Assembly: GCA_965247475.1 (NCBI GenBank)
Contig: OZ252016.1
Location: forward strand, 2,108,001-2,172,000
Source of the DNA: G965247475 sp965247475
Lineage (GTDB): Bacteria; Chloroflexota; UBA11872
Length of the DNA stretch: 64,000 bases
Direction of reading: 5' to 3'
A program made the translations under genes and the position numbers. The notes beneath the pieces are model-generated. The model saw nothing but the letters and a program-made list of their open reading frames with translations, was not told the origin of the DNA and made no database searches. Each line of letters begins with the position of its first letter. Position 1 is the stretch's first letter. Positions 1 to 10,350 of this stretch are shown piece after piece.

Positions 1-83
1 GTCCAGCGGCGGCCTGAGCGAGTTCATCCTACCGGCCGGCTTCAGGTAGAGCGAACCAAAGGCTCGTGCGGTTCGGCGCGGAT

Positions 84-641
84 CTATTCCCAAGGCGCGT
101 CGGGGAGGGCGGCGCGGACCAGCGCGTAGCCGGCCAACGAGCTCACGTCGGCGATCGCGCCGGCCTGGATTCGACGCGTGACCTCCGCGAGCGGCACCAC
201 CTCCACCGCGATGTCCTCGGTGAGCTCGGGCGCCGGATCGTCCGCCGGCCACGCATTGCGGATCAGGAAGTGATACCCCCAGTTGCGACTGCGGGTGGGA
301 TTGGTGAGCAGGCGGCCCATGAGGACCGGGGCGTCGCCCACGTAGCCGGTCTCCTCGCGGAATTCACGCACGGCCGTCTCCGATGGAGACTCGCCCATAT
401 CCACCAGCCCGGCCGGGAACTCCAGCACCTCCCGTTGCGCGCCGTGCTTGTACTGGCGCACGAGCGGGATCTCGAAGTTCGGCGTGATCCCGATGATCTG
501 GCAGAAGTCCCGCTCCACGATCACGTTGTAGGCGGGAATCTCGTAGCCGTTGGGCAGGCGGACGTGCTCGTGCTCGAGCGTGAGCCACTCGTCGGAGTAG
601 ACCGTCTCGGCCGCGAGCGTCTCCCACGCCTGTGCGGTCAT
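84..641 (-). CDS. Nudix hydrolase, ADP-ribose pyrophosphatase-like
   Basis: A 185-residue protein with a complete Nudix box at about residues 78-100 (G78, E84, then REFREETGY), the Mg-binding helix that hydrolyses nucleoside diphosphate-X substrates. The surrounding sequence (PNFEIPLVRQYKHG before the box, EFPAGLVDMGE leading into it) is the layout of ADP-ribose/ADP-sugar pyrophosphatases; the exact substrate is an inference. The reading frame stays open for 37 more residues upstream, but that stretch is Arg/Pro/Ala-rich and unlike the family, so I chose the internal ATG at 641. It diverges from the aminopeptidase gene that starts at 815. Confidence 0.85.
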   Translation of the reverse strand: MTAQAWETLAAETVYSDEWLTLEHEHVRLPNGYEIPAYNVIVERDFCQIIGITPNFEIPLVRQYKHGAQREVLEFPAGLVDMGESPSETAVREFREETGYVGDAPVLMGRLLTNPTRSRNWGYHFLIRNAWPADDPAPELTEDIAVEVVPLAEVTRRIQAGAIADVSSLAGYALVRAALPDAPWE

Positions 642-814
642 GGCCGGCCGCGGGCGCCCGCGCCGACCAGATGGCAGCGGACCGAGAGCGCGCGCATGGG
701 CGCAGAGTACCGGAGCCTCGCCGGCCAGCGGGTGCGCGCAGCCCACCAGCACGTCGGTGCTAGGCTGGCGCGCTTCGGCGCAGGCAACGGCCGCAGCCGG
801 TTAGGGACGCGCAT

Positions 815-1882
815 ATGGGTGATCCACGGGTCGACGCGCTGGCCGACATTCTGGTCGGTCACTCAATCAACGCGCAGCCGGGCGAGCTCGTTGCGATCAT
901 GGGCTCGCCGCGGGGCAAGCCGTTGATGCTGGCCTGCTTCCGGCGGGTGCTGGAGGCGGGCGCGCATCCGCGCCTGAGCGTGACCTTCGAGGAGGCGCAG
1001 GAACTCGCGCTCGCGCACGGCTCCGACGAGCAGGTGGCTTTCCTGGACCCGGTGCGCAAGTTCGAGGCTGACAACATCGCCGCCGCGATACGGATCCGAG
1101 CGCCCGATAACACACGGACGCTCAGCGGCAGCGATCCCGCGAGGGTCGGCGCGATGATGACGGCCGCGCGGCCGGTGATGAATCAGATCATCGAGAACGT
1201 CCGCTGGGTCCTGTGCGACTACCCGACGCCCGCGCTGGCGCAGGAGGCGGGAATGTCGCTGGACGCGTACGAGACCTTCCTGTTCGGGGCCACAAACATC
1301 GACTGGGCCGCGATGGATCAGGGGCTCAGCGAGCTCAAGGCGCGGCTGGAACGGGGTCGTGAGATCCGGATCGTGGGCCCGGACACCGACTTGACGCTGC
1401 GGACCGAGGGGCGCACGTGGGAGCCGGCGGCCGGGTCGCACAACATGCCCGACGGCGAGATCTTCACGGCGCCCATCGAGGACGCCGTGAACGGCCGCGT
1501 CCGCTACGACTTCCCAGCGATCTACCAGGGCCGCGAGGTGGAGGGGATCAGCCTGACGTTCCGCGACGGCGAGATCACCGAGGCGCACGCGGATCGCGGC
1601 GAGGAGTTCCTGACGCAGATCCTGGCGACGGACCCGGGCGCGCGACGGCTGGGCGAGATCGGGATCGGCACCAACTTCGAGATCCAGCGGCACACGAAGA
1701 ACATCCTGTTCGACGAGAAGATGGGCGGAACCGTGCATCTGGCGGTCGGGCGCGCGTACGAGTTCACCGGCGGCAAGAACGAGTCGGCGGTGCACTGGGA
1801 CATGATCAAGGATCTGCGCAGCGACGGCGCGGTGTACCTGGACGACGAACTGATTCAGAAGGATGGGCGGTTCGTCGGTTGA
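815..1882 (+). CDS. M29-family (AmpS/PepS) metallo-aminopeptidase
   Basis: A 355-residue cytosolic protein that matches the thermophilic aminopeptidase T/AmpS family along its length. It shows the family's metal-site region: an acidic segment near residue 245 (GREVEGISLTF), IGIGTNFE, and then near the C-terminus GGTVHLAVGRAYEF followed by ESAVHWDMIKDL, which supply the His, Glu, Tyr, His and Asp ligands. Members remove N-terminal residues from peptides using a co-catalytic metal pair. Length and ends fit the family. No operon partner is apparent: a 357-base gap follows. Confidence 0.88.
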   Translation: MGDPRVDALADILVGHSINAQPGELVAIMGSPRGKPLMLACFRRVLEAGAHPRLSVTFEEAQELALAHGSDEQVAFLDPVRKFEADNIAAAIRIRAPDNTRTLSGSDPARVGAMMTAARPVMNQIIENVRWVLCDYPTPALAQEAGMSLDAYETFLFGATNIDWAAMDQGLSELKARLERGREIRIVGPDTDLTLRTEGRTWEPAAGSHNMPDGEIFTAPIEDAVNGRVRYDFPAIYQGREVEGISLTFRDGEITEAHADRGEEFLTQILATDPGARRLGEIGIGTNFEIQRHTKNILFDEKMGGTVHLAVGRAYEFTGGKNESAVHWDMIKDLRSDGAVYLDDELIQKDGRFVG

Positions 1883-2239
1883 GGCGCGCCGGCGGTCTGA
1901 GACGAACGTCGACGCGGCTCCGCTTTATGTAGCTTCAAACCTGTTCGTGAGGTCGCCGACGACCGTCTCGAAGCGGTACCTATGGTATGATTGAGCAACT
2001 GAATTGTCCGGGTTCGGCGTGGGCAATCGGGGGGACCGCGCTGGCGGCCGTCTCGCTCTAACGCTTCTTGAAAACAGAGTTCCTACTCGTTTACCGCCGA
2101 GACCGACAGCCGCACGAGCTCCGTGGCCAATGGCCTACCGGCCGTTGGCGTTCCGGCTGAGCGCGGGGCCATTTGGCTTTGATGCGACAAATGTTGGCGC
2201 GCACGCGCCCGTATCACCCGGCGAGGAGCAGCACGAGCG
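1883..2239. other. intergenic region upstream of gyrB
   Basis: A 357-base region without a convincing gene. It contains a -10-like TATGAT at 1986-1991 without a good -35 partner, and a purine-rich GAGGAG at 2223-2228 that can serve as the ribosome binding site of gyrB. The short frames crossing it have atypical composition and no recognisable motif. Confidence 0.4.
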
Positions 2240-4126
<1,887 letters not shown>

Positions 4127-4136
4127 CGGTAGTTCG

Positions 4137-5153
4137 GTGTCCCAAGCCGCCGCACCCATCGCGCTGGACGCGATGGGTGGTGATTTTGCGCCCGATGAGA
4201 TCGTGCTGGGCGCCGTCCAGGCACGCCGGACATCGGGCATCTCACCGGTGCTGGTCGGCGATCGCGACGCCGTGAGCGCGGCGCTCCGGCGAGCCGGCGA
4301 CGACGGGGACGATTGGCGAATCGAGCACGCACCAGGCGTGGTGGCGATGGACGAGCACGCCGTCACGGCGGTGCGGACGAAGACGGACTCCTCCATTCGC
4401 CGTTGTGCCGATCTGCTCAAGGCCGGCGAAGTAGACGCGTTCCTGAGCATGGGGAACACGGGCGCGGCGATGGCGGCCGCGGTGCTGGTGGTGGGCCGCG
4501 CCGCGGGCGTCGAGCGCCCGGGGCTGGCGGCGCTGCTGCCCTCCACCGGGTCGCCGGCACTGGCGATCGACGTGGGGGCGAACGCCGATTCGAGACCCCG
4601 GCATTTGCTGGCGTTCGCGCTGATGGGCCAGGTCTACCAGCAGCGCGTGCTGGGCCGCGCCGCGCCGACGGTGGGCGTGCTGAGCATTGGCGAGGAGGAC
4701 GCCAAGGGCAACAGCCTGGTGTTCGAGACCTCCGAACTGCTCGCCGCCTCCAACCTCAAGTTCGAGGGACACGTGGAGCCGCGGGGAATCGTCGCCGGCA
4801 AGGTGGACGTGGTGGTCTGCGACGGCTTCACGGGCAACATTCTGATCAAGGCGATGGAAGCCACGGCCGAATACGCGTTCGCCGAGCTGCGGACGCACGT
4901 GAAGGCCCGCCGCCTGTCTCAGCTGGGCGCGTTGCTGATGCGACCGTCGTTTCGCGAGCTGCGCCGCCGCACCGACTACGCGCAGTGGGGCGGCGTCCCG
5001 CTGCTGGGCGTCAACGGGGTCGTGATCCTGGGCCACGGCCGCTCGCACGCGGAGGCGGTGGTGAGCGGTCTGCGGGTCGCCGAGCGGGCCGTGCGGGCCG
5101 AGCTGGTGCCAACGATCGCCGAAGGGTTGAGCGGACTCTCGGCCTCGGCCTGA
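4137..5153 (+). CDS. plsX: phosphate acyltransferase PlsX
   Basis: A 338-residue protein beginning with the PlsX signature IALDAMGGDFAPDEIV. Later it has EVDAFLSMGNTGA, AIDVGANADSRPRHL, VGVLSIGEEDAKGN and VVVCDGFTGNILIKAMEATA, all family hallmarks. PlsX converts acyl-ACP to acyl-phosphate, the acyl donor for PlsY in phosphatidate synthesis, and acts at the membrane surface. It starts at GTG 4137, ten bases after the gyrB stop. In many bacteria plsX sits beside rpmF and the fab genes; here neither is present, which is a context difference rather than evidence against the call. Confidence 0.93.
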   Translation: MSQAAAPIALDAMGGDFAPDEIVLGAVQARRTSGISPVLVGDRDAVSAALRRAGDDGDDWRIEHAPGVVAMDEHAVTAVRTKTDSSIRRCADLLKAGEVDAFLSMGNTGAAMAAAVLVVGRAAGVERPGLAALLPSTGSPALAIDVGANADSRPRHLLAFALMGQVYQQRVLGRAAPTVGVLSIGEEDAKGNSLVFETSELLAASNLKFEGHVEPRGIVAGKVDVVVCDGFTGNILIKAMEATAEYAFAELRTHVKARRLSQLGALLMRPSFRELRRRTDYAQWGGVPLLGVNGVVILGHGRSHAEAVVSGLRVAERAVRAELVPTIAEGLSGLSASA

Positions 5154-5367
5154 GACCCTCCCGAGTCAGGCGACCGCGGCCGCTGCGAATTCGCTGAGCA
5201 CCTGGAGGTCCGTCCGCGGATCGACGAGCGGGATCTCAGCGAGTCGCCGTCCGACTAATAAGATAACGCGCACAGCGGCAACCGGCCGGCGTTCGTCGGC
5301 TCAATCGCACGGCTGCTACAACGCGGCGCCAGCAACGGACGGCACAGGGACCACGGGGGACATATCG

Positions 5368-5925
5368 ATGCAGTCAGATCAGATCGACCGGTCCCGCGCG
5401 ACCGGCAAGACCTTGCGCGACGCCCAATTTGACCCCAACAGCATCGCCTATTGGCGCTGGTTCATTTCAATCATCCTCTTCTTCACGATCGTAGGCATCC
5501 CGCTGATACCACTGTGGCTTCTCTACAGCCTCTGGTACGGCCCGCAGCACTTGGCGCGCATGTCCGCCCGGCTGACCACCCAGGCCCTGGAGATACGCAA
5601 GGGCGTATTCAGCCGCACTGAAGCCACCATCCCTCTCAACCGGATCACCGACCTGCGCCTGCACGACGGACCGCTCATGCGCCATTTCAAGCTGCGCGGC
5701 TTGAAGGTGGAAACCGCGGGCCAGTCGGGGCCGAACTCGGGCAGCGAAGGCAATCTGATAGGGGTGGTGGACGCGATGGAGTTTCGTGACGCGATCCTCT
5801 TGCAGCGGCAGAAGGTGGTGGTGGGCGCTGAGTCTACGGCGGAGGCCCCCAAGGCTGCCGACGGCGCCACCGAGCTCCTCGCCGAGATTCGCGACATCCT
5901 GGCGCGCATAGAAGCCAAGGAGTAG
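5368..5925 (+). CDS. bacterial PH-domain (DUF304/YdbT-like) membrane protein
   Basis: A 185-residue protein with a polar N-terminus, a long hydrophobic hairpin at about residues 32-55 (WFISIILFFTIVGIPLIPLW) and then a bacterial PH2-like segment: TTQALEIRKGVFSRTEATIP, the conserved NRITDLRLHDG, and LRGLKVETAG. The C-terminal 40 residues are Ala/Glu-rich and may form a helix (ELLAEIRDILARIEAKE). Proteins of this type are membrane-anchored and of unknown biochemical role. A purine-rich GGGGGAC precedes the ATG. The 214 bases before it hold no gene I can support. Confidence 0.75.
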   Translation: MQSDQIDRSRATGKTLRDAQFDPNSIAYWRWFISIILFFTIVGIPLIPLWLLYSLWYGPQHLARMSARLTTQALEIRKGVFSRTEATIPLNRITDLRLHDGPLMRHFKLRGLKVETAGQSGPNSGSEGNLIGVVDAMEFRDAILLQRQKVVVGAESTAEAPKAADGATELLAEIRDILARIEAKE

Positions 5926-6143
5926 CTCCCCAACTCCCGGGGCACCGTTCGAGGGCGCCGAGAATGTCGGCGATTGCGTTCCGCTCCACCGGGTAGGATT
6001 TGAGGCCGCGCCGCACGTTGTACGAGCCGGTGACTGCACCGATCCCGACGACCCGATCTCGACTGCGCGTGTCCGCCAGCACGTCCGCGTCCCCACGGCC
6101 CTCTCTTCCGAGATGTCGGCATGCCGACGTGGGTGAATAGGCA

Positions 6144-7130
6144 GTGCGGCTGAGCGGTCGGCGCGCGCGAGCCGGCCTATCGCGGCGCGGTGCGATCGGC
6201 GCCATCGGCGGCTTGGCAGGCGCCTTGCTCCTGGAGGCGTGCGCCGTGTGGCCGGCGATCATTCGGGACAATGCCAGCGCGGGCGGATCGCCGCTGTCGA
6301 TCGAGGCGCTGCGGCGGCGCTCGTTCCAGCCGTCCGAAATCCGGCTGCACCGCGCCATTGAAAGGAACGACGAGTACACGCAGTACCTGATGGCACACGA
6401 CTCGGACGGCCTGCGAATCACGGGGGTGGCGGCGCTGCCGCACGGACGGGGGCCGTTCCCGGTGGTCGTGCTCAATCACGGGTACGTCTTCCCGGCGAAC
6501 TACGAGACCGGTGACGGAACGCGGGCGGTCTCCGACGCGCTGGCGCGTCGCGGGTTCATCACGCTGGCCTCGGACTACCGCGGGCTGGGCGGGTCGGACG
6601 ACGACCATCCGCTCAACTTCGGGATCCGGTTCGAGTTCGCGGTGGATGTGCTGAATCTCGTAGCCGGGATGGCCTCGATTCCCGAAGCCCGGACCGACAA
6701 CGTGGGGATGTGGGGGCACAGCCTGGGCAGCAACGTCAGCCTGCGCGCGGCGGCCGTGAATCCCCTCGTCGGCCCGATCGCGCTGTGGGCGCCGATCAGC
6801 CCATGGATTGACGAGATCGCGAGCTATTACCGGCTACCGACATTCGACGAGTCCGAGGACCTGCGGGGCGCGCTCTCGCCGGGGAACCACCTCCGGTACC
6901 TGCGGGGTCCGGTGACGATCCATCACGGCGAGGCGGACCGGGTGATACCTGCCGCCTGGGCTCGCCGGCTGCATGCCGAGCTGCTCGCGGCGGGCGTCGA
7001 GAGCGAGCTGAGGCTCCATCCGGGCTTGGGCCACTACCTGGATCTGGCGGCGCAGACGGTCGTACGCCAGACGGCGGACTTCTTCACCGAGCACCTGAAC
7101 GCGGCGGCGGAGCGCCGGGTCGCCGGGTAG
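6144..7130 (+). CDS. exported alpha/beta hydrolase, probable lipoprotein
   Basis: A 328-residue protein. The N-terminus has a twin-arginine-like LSRRGAIGAIGG segment and a lipobox-like LLEAC (Cys about 33), so export followed by lipid anchoring is likely. The body is an alpha/beta hydrolase: VVVLNHGY (oxyanion region), nucleophile elbow GHSLGS, an acid in HHGEADRVIP and a catalytic His in HPGLGHYLD. The arrangement resembles dienelactone-hydrolase/S9-type esterases, but the substrate cannot be read from sequence. It starts at GTG 6144; the preceding 218 bases hold no clear gene. Confidence 0.8.
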   Translation: MRLSGRRARAGLSRRGAIGAIGGLAGALLLEACAVWPAIIRDNASAGGSPLSIEALRRRSFQPSEIRLHRAIERNDEYTQYLMAHDSDGLRITGVAALPHGRGPFPVVVLNHGYVFPANYETGDGTRAVSDALARRGFITLASDYRGLGGSDDDHPLNFGIRFEFAVDVLNLVAGMASIPEARTDNVGMWGHSLGSNVSLRAAAVNPLVGPIALWAPISPWIDEIASYYRLPTFDESEDLRGALSPGNHLRYLRGPVTIHHGEADRVIPAAWARRLHAELLAAGVESELRLHPGLGHYLDLAAQTVVRQTADFFTEHLNAAAERRVAG

Positions 7131-7183
7131 AGGCCGGGCGGTCGCGTGCCCAGACCTGTGATCGAGGCGACGGGGCGCGTCCC

Positions 7184-8638
7184 GTGACGATCCGGCCACG
7201 GGCCCTCGAGATCGCCAGGCGCGCGGGAATCAGGGCGGCGCCGGCGGCGGCGATCATCGCGGCCGCGGCGGGGATCGCAGCCCAACCACTGGACGCCGAT
7301 CTGTGGGTCCATCTGAACACCGGCCGCCATCTCGCGCGGACCGGTCGGTTGCCATACCCCGACCCGTTCTCGTTCAGCGCGGGCGAGACCATCTGGACCG
7401 CGCACGAGTGGGTGGCGCAGTGGGTGATGTACCAGCTGGCTACCAGTGTGGGCGTCGGCGCCACGACCCTGGTGTTCGGCGTGCTGATCGGGCTGGTCTG
7501 GCTGATCGTGGAGCGCACGCTCGCGGCTCACGGCGTGGATCCGTGGCCGCGCGCGCTCGCGGTGGGCGCGGGCGCCCTGGCGGTCTCGCCGTTCGGCGGC
7601 ATACGGCCGCTGCAGTTCGGACTGCTCTGCGCGGTAGCCGTGCTGGCGCTGCTGTTGTGGCACCGGCGGACGGGTACGCGGGCCGTGTGGCTGGTCCCGT
7701 TGGTGTTCGTGGTATGGGCCAACCTGCACGCGTCGTTTCCCGTGGGCCTGGCATCCATCGGGGGGGTCGGAGCGGACTGGGCATGGCGGCGGCTGAGGCT
7801 GCCCGGGCCCGAATCCATCGGGCGGACCGACATCCGCGCGATCACGGCCGTCGGCGCGTCGAGCGTCGGCGCGCTATTCGTCAATCCGGCGGGGGGGCGC
7901 CTGATCGCCCAGCCGTTCTGGCAGTGGGGACTCGAGGTGCGTCGATTCAACAGCGACTGGCAACCGCCCGACGCGGGGTCGTTGACGTGGTGGCTGTTCG
8001 TGGTGTTCCTGGCCTTTCTCGCCGGCGCGATTGTGTGGGGCCGAGGCCGGGTTTCGCCCGCGCTGCTGGTGACGGCGGCGGTGCTACTGTCGGCCGGCTT
8101 CGGCAGCCGCAAGCTGATGGTCTTCGCCGCGGTGCTGGCGCCGATGCTGCTGGCGGAGGCGCTGAGCAACTGGCCGGGCGTGCGAGCGCAAGCGCCGGCG
8201 TGGGTCGAGCGGTCGGTCGCGGCGGGCGTGGTCAGCGTGGCGCTGGGCCTGGCGGTGACGTTCGCACCGCGCACACTGGACGGTCCATCGGTCATGCCGA
8301 TGCCGGCGGAGGCGCGCGCGTTCCTGAGCGACCACGGGGCCGCGAGGCTCTTCAACACGTACCACTGGGGGGCCTATCTGACCTGGGATCTATGGCCGCG
8401 GACGCACACCTACGTGGACGGTCGCTTTGACGTCTTCGCGGACGGTCCGCTGCTCGAGTACCTCAACGTGACGTCGCTTAGCCCCGGATGGGAGGCGACG
8501 CTTGCCCGCATCGATCCAGATGCGGTGCTGGTGCAGTCGTCGGCGCCGCTGGCGGACGCACTGGCGGACCGCGGCTGGCGCGTGGTGTTTCGGGACGACG
8601 TGGCGACGGTGCTGGCCCCAGCCCTCGGAAGCGAGTAG
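7184..8638 (+). CDS. polytopic membrane protein with glycosyltransferase-C-like N-terminal motif
   Basis: A 484-residue protein with roughly 9-11 hydrophobic segments. Near the N-terminus it has DADLWVHLNTGRHL, GRLPYPDPFSFSAG and WTAHEWVAQWVMYQ. This D-x-D-W-x-H...DPFS...HEW pattern recurs in large bacterial membrane proteins that look like GT-C glycosyltransferases (family knowledge, function unproven). The C-terminal region is extramembrane: NTYHWGAYLTWDLWP, TYVDGRFDVF and a short mixed domain. It starts at GTG 7184 and ends 6 bases before the adenosyltransferase gene, so the two may be co-transcribed. I would not assign a substrate. Confidence 0.6.
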   Translation: MTIRPRALEIARRAGIRAAPAAAIIAAAAGIAAQPLDADLWVHLNTGRHLARTGRLPYPDPFSFSAGETIWTAHEWVAQWVMYQLATSVGVGATTLVFGVLIGLVWLIVERTLAAHGVDPWPRALAVGAGALAVSPFGGIRPLQFGLLCAVAVLALLLWHRRTGTRAVWLVPLVFVVWANLHASFPVGLASIGGVGADWAWRRLRLPGPESIGRTDIRAITAVGASSVGALFVNPAGGRLIAQPFWQWGLEVRRFNSDWQPPDAGSLTWWLFVVFLAFLAGAIVWGRGRVSPALLVTAAVLLSAGFGSRKLMVFAAVLAPMLLAEALSNWPGVRAQAPAWVERSVAAGVVSVALGLAVTFAPRTLDGPSVMPMPAEARAFLSDHGAARLFNTYHWGAYLTWDLWPRTHTYVDGRFDVFADGPLLEYLNVTSLSPGWEATLARIDPDAVLVQSSAPLADALADRGWRVVFRDDVATVLAPALGSE

Positions 8639-8644
8639 CGGGCG

Positions 8645-9205
8645 ATGCGGCATCGCGGCGATTCGGGCGACACCAGCCTGTTCGATGGCGCGCGAGTGCC
8701 GAAAACGGATCCACGAATCGCGGCGATTGGGGACGTTGACGAGCTCAACTCCGTCGTTGGGCTGGCCATCGCGCTGGGACCGGGCGAACTCGCGTCAGCG
8801 CGCCTGGCCTGGACCCAGGAGCGGCTGCTCCGGCTGGGCGCGGAGCTCGCGAATCCGGGCGGCCGAGCACGGAGTGACGTCATCCGCGACGAGGATGTGG
8901 CAACGCTCAACGAATGGCTGCTCGGCTACCGCGACACGCTGCCCGCGCTGGAGAACTTCGTGCTGCCGGGCGGCACGCCGGCGGCGGCGGCGGTGCAGCT
9001 GGCGCGCGCGACCTGCCGACGCGCCGAGCGGAGCGCGTTTGGACTGACCGCCGCGCACCCGGTTCAAGCCCCGGCGCTGGTTTTCTTGAACCGGCTGTCG
9101 GACGTTCTGTTCGAGATGGCGCGCGCCGTCAACGCGGAGGCGGGAGTGGGCGACACGCGCTGGCTTGGACCGCGGCAACGCGACCGCGACGGGTCAGGCG
9201 GCTAG
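8645..9205 (+). CDS. cob(I)yrinic acid a,c-diamide adenosyltransferase, PduO type
   Basis: A 186-residue protein with the PduO/MMAB-type signatures: GDTSLFDGARVPKTDPRIAA, GDVDELNSVVGLA, ENFVLPGGTPAAAAVQLARA, CRRAERSAF and FLNRLSDVLFEMARAVN. The enzyme moves the 5'-deoxyadenosyl group of ATP to cobalt to make adenosylcobalamin. No other cobalamin gene lies nearby, so it probably serves salvage or B12-dependent enzymes encoded elsewhere. The start is the ATG at 8645, 6 bases after the preceding stop. It is the last ordinary gene before the accessory island. Confidence 0.9.
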   Translation: MRHRGDSGDTSLFDGARVPKTDPRIAAIGDVDELNSVVGLAIALGPGELASARLAWTQERLLRLGAELANPGGRARSDVIRDEDVATLNEWLLGYRDTLPALENFVLPGGTPAAAAVQLARATCRRAERSAFGLTAAHPVQAPALVFLNRLSDVLFEMARAVNAEAGVGDTRWLGPRQRDRDGSGG

Positions 9206-9303
9206 TCGCCGACCAGCCGCTCTATGGGTCTTCGCTCATCGGCGAAGTGGGGTGGGCAAGGGTAGCGCCCTGGAGCAGCGCGCAGGCTGACCCTTGAACC
9301 CTT

Positions 9304-9320
9304 GTTCGCTATATGCGAAC
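9304..9320 (+). promoter_or_regulatory. perfect palindrome upstream of the relE locus (probable autoregulatory operator)
   Basis: GTTCGC-TATAT-GCGAAC is a perfect inverted repeat with an AT-rich centre that could overlap a -10 element. It ends 9 bases before the relE start at 9330. Toxin-antitoxin operons are usually autorepressed by the antitoxin at such palindromes, and the antitoxin here has an XRE-type helix-turn-helix. Its function is inferred. Confidence 0.6.
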
Positions 9321-9329
9321 ATACTTCCG

Positions 9330-9588
9330 ATGACGCAAGGCCTGAGCATCGAGTGGTCGACCAAGGCCGTACGGGATATGCGCCGACTCACCGCCCGGGA
9401 CCGCCAGCGGATCGTCGCCAAGGTCGAACAGTACGCGAGCGACCCGAACTCGCTCGCCGCACAGGTGATCGCACTGACGGGCAGCGGGTATCGGCGCTTA
9501 CCGGGTCATCTCTGGAATTGAGGACAGCGAGCCCGCAATCATGGTGGTCCTGCGGGTCCGACACCGAAGGGAGGCGTATGACTCGTGA
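9330..9588 (+). pseudogene. frameshifted RelE/ParE-family toxin
   Basis: From ATG 9330 the frame encodes a RelE-type toxin (LSIEWSTKAVRDMRRLTARD, then VIALTGSGYRRL) up to about 9498. It then shifts and stops at 9519-9521. The rest of the toxin continues in the +1 frame from 9499 (YRVISGIEDSEPAIMVVLRV, then RHRREAYDS) and stops at 9586-9588. The family's conserved RVGD between YRRL and YRVI is missing, so a deletion of about 13-14 bases explains both the gap and the shift. That motif carries an Arg important in RelE-family toxins, so the product should be inactive. An assembly error is the alternative. Confidence 0.85.
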
Positions 9589-9907
9589 CACAACCGTCAC
9601 GCTGACGCGGACGGCTTATGACGCGCTGATTGCTCGGACCGAGGAGCTCGAGGACCGGCTGGCCGCTCTCGAAGCGGACGACGGAAGCCGTATCCCCCAC
9701 GACGTGGCGCTCGCCATCATGCGCGGCGAGCGCCCACTCGTCGCGTTCCGGCGCCATCGTGGCCTCACGCTGCGCGCGCTTGCCGAACGGACCGGGATTG
9801 CCGCGAGCTACCTTTCCGAAATCGAACGTGGGCGCAAACCGGGCTCGGTCGCGGCGCTGACTCGCATCGCTGGAGCGCTGGGCACAACGGTCAACACCCT
9901 GGTCTAG
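9578..9907 (+). CDS. XRE-family helix-turn-helix antitoxin of the relE locus
   Basis: A 109-residue protein. The N-terminal 35 residues form an acidic helix (TAYDALIARTEELEDRLAAL) that would bind the toxin. The C-terminal half is a Cro/CI helix-turn-helix (FRRHRGLTLRALAERTGI, then ASYLSEIERGRKPGS). The start overlaps the toxin's original stop by 11 bases (ATG 9578, TGA 9586-9588), the usual toxin-first arrangement with translational coupling. The gene is intact although its toxin is broken. The likely operator is the palindrome at 9304-9320. Confidence 0.88.
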   Translation: MTRDTTVTLTRTAYDALIARTEELEDRLAALEADDGSRIPHDVALAIMRGERPLVAFRRHRGLTLRALAERTGIAASYLSEIERGRKPGSVAALTRIAGALGTTVNTLV

Positions 9908-9911
9908 CGCT

Positions 9912-10076
9912 ATCGAGATCCTCGCCGAAGTGCGGCGGGTGGCGATTGATCTCAGTGGCGTGATCGCGGTCTTCCACCGTCCCCACCCTCGGAACGACAT
10001 CGACAAGGGAGCGGTCGCATCCGTGCGGAGGTTTCTTGCCGAGACAGGGATGGACAGGGAGGGGGAGGAAGCATGA
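9912..10076 (+). pseudogene. hicA: 5'-truncated hicA toxin remnant
   Basis: In the frame ending at TGA 10074-10076 the DNA encodes RRVAIDLSGVIAVFHRPHPR and then DIDKGAVASVRRFLAETGM, which I recognise as the C-terminal half of HicA-type mRNA interferases (HRPHP...KGAVxSVRxFLxxAGV). The usual N-terminal part, roughly 40-45 residues, is absent: no start codon or homologous sequence lies between the antitoxin stop (9907) and this segment. The stop overlaps the hicB start (ATGATG at 10073-10078), the classic hicAB coupling. It is too short for the standard ORF size and has no initiator of its own, so it is read as a relic. Confidence 0.75.
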
Positions 10077-10309
10077 TGGAATACCGCGGGTACCGAGCAG
10101 AGCTGAGCTTCGACGACGACGCGGGCGTGTTCTACGGTGAGGTGCTGAACACGCGCGACGTGATCACCTTTCAGGGAACGTCGAGCGCCCACCGCACGCG
10201 CGCCCTCATCGGCTGGCTGCGGTGGTATAACCGTCGTCGCCCCCACGGCTCCCTGGACGGCCTCCCGCCCGTCAGCCGTGTCTCACACCTCTGTGGTCAG
10301 TACAGCTAG
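10073..10309 (+). pseudogene. hicB: hicB antitoxin N-terminus fused in frame to an IS481 transposase tail
   Basis: Residues 1 to about 37 (MEYRGYRAELSFDDDAGVFY, GEVLNTRDVITFQGTS) are the HicB pseudo-RNase-H N-terminus. At about 10180-10187 the frame passes without a stop into AHRTRALIGWLRWYNRRRPH and on to SHLCGQYS, which is the end of the IS481-type transposase found again at 14643-14765. The HicB C-terminus, including any DNA-binding part, is gone. The chimera is a by-product of an IS-associated deletion, though it is an open frame with its own start and could be expressed. Confidence 0.85.
10185..10304 (+). mobile_element. IS481-type element, right-end fragment
   Basis: About 120 bases nearly identical (about five differences by eye) to the right end of the copy at 14261-14760. 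It includes the transposase C-terminus and the right inverted repeat ending ...GGTCAGTACA at 10304. The next six bases are GCTAGG, matching the NCTAGN target known for IS481. The left end and most of the transposase are missing. Confidence 0.85.
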
Positions 10310-10350
10310 GGGTGCCCCTACACGGACTGTGCCCGGCGGCCCGGGCCTGG

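Noticed and set aside
4242..5048. Long minus-strand frames over plsX, gyrB, leuC, ilvB and other strong genes
   Set aside because: They mirror the codon structure of well-recognised genes on the other strand, are Arg/His/Ala-rich and have no domain of their own.
5166..5300. A minus-strand frame ending in VILLVGRRLAEIPLVDPRTD and FAAAAVA
   Set aside because: It is under 45 codons, starts after a stop, has no ribosome binding site and shows no family match; it could be a relic but cannot be supported.
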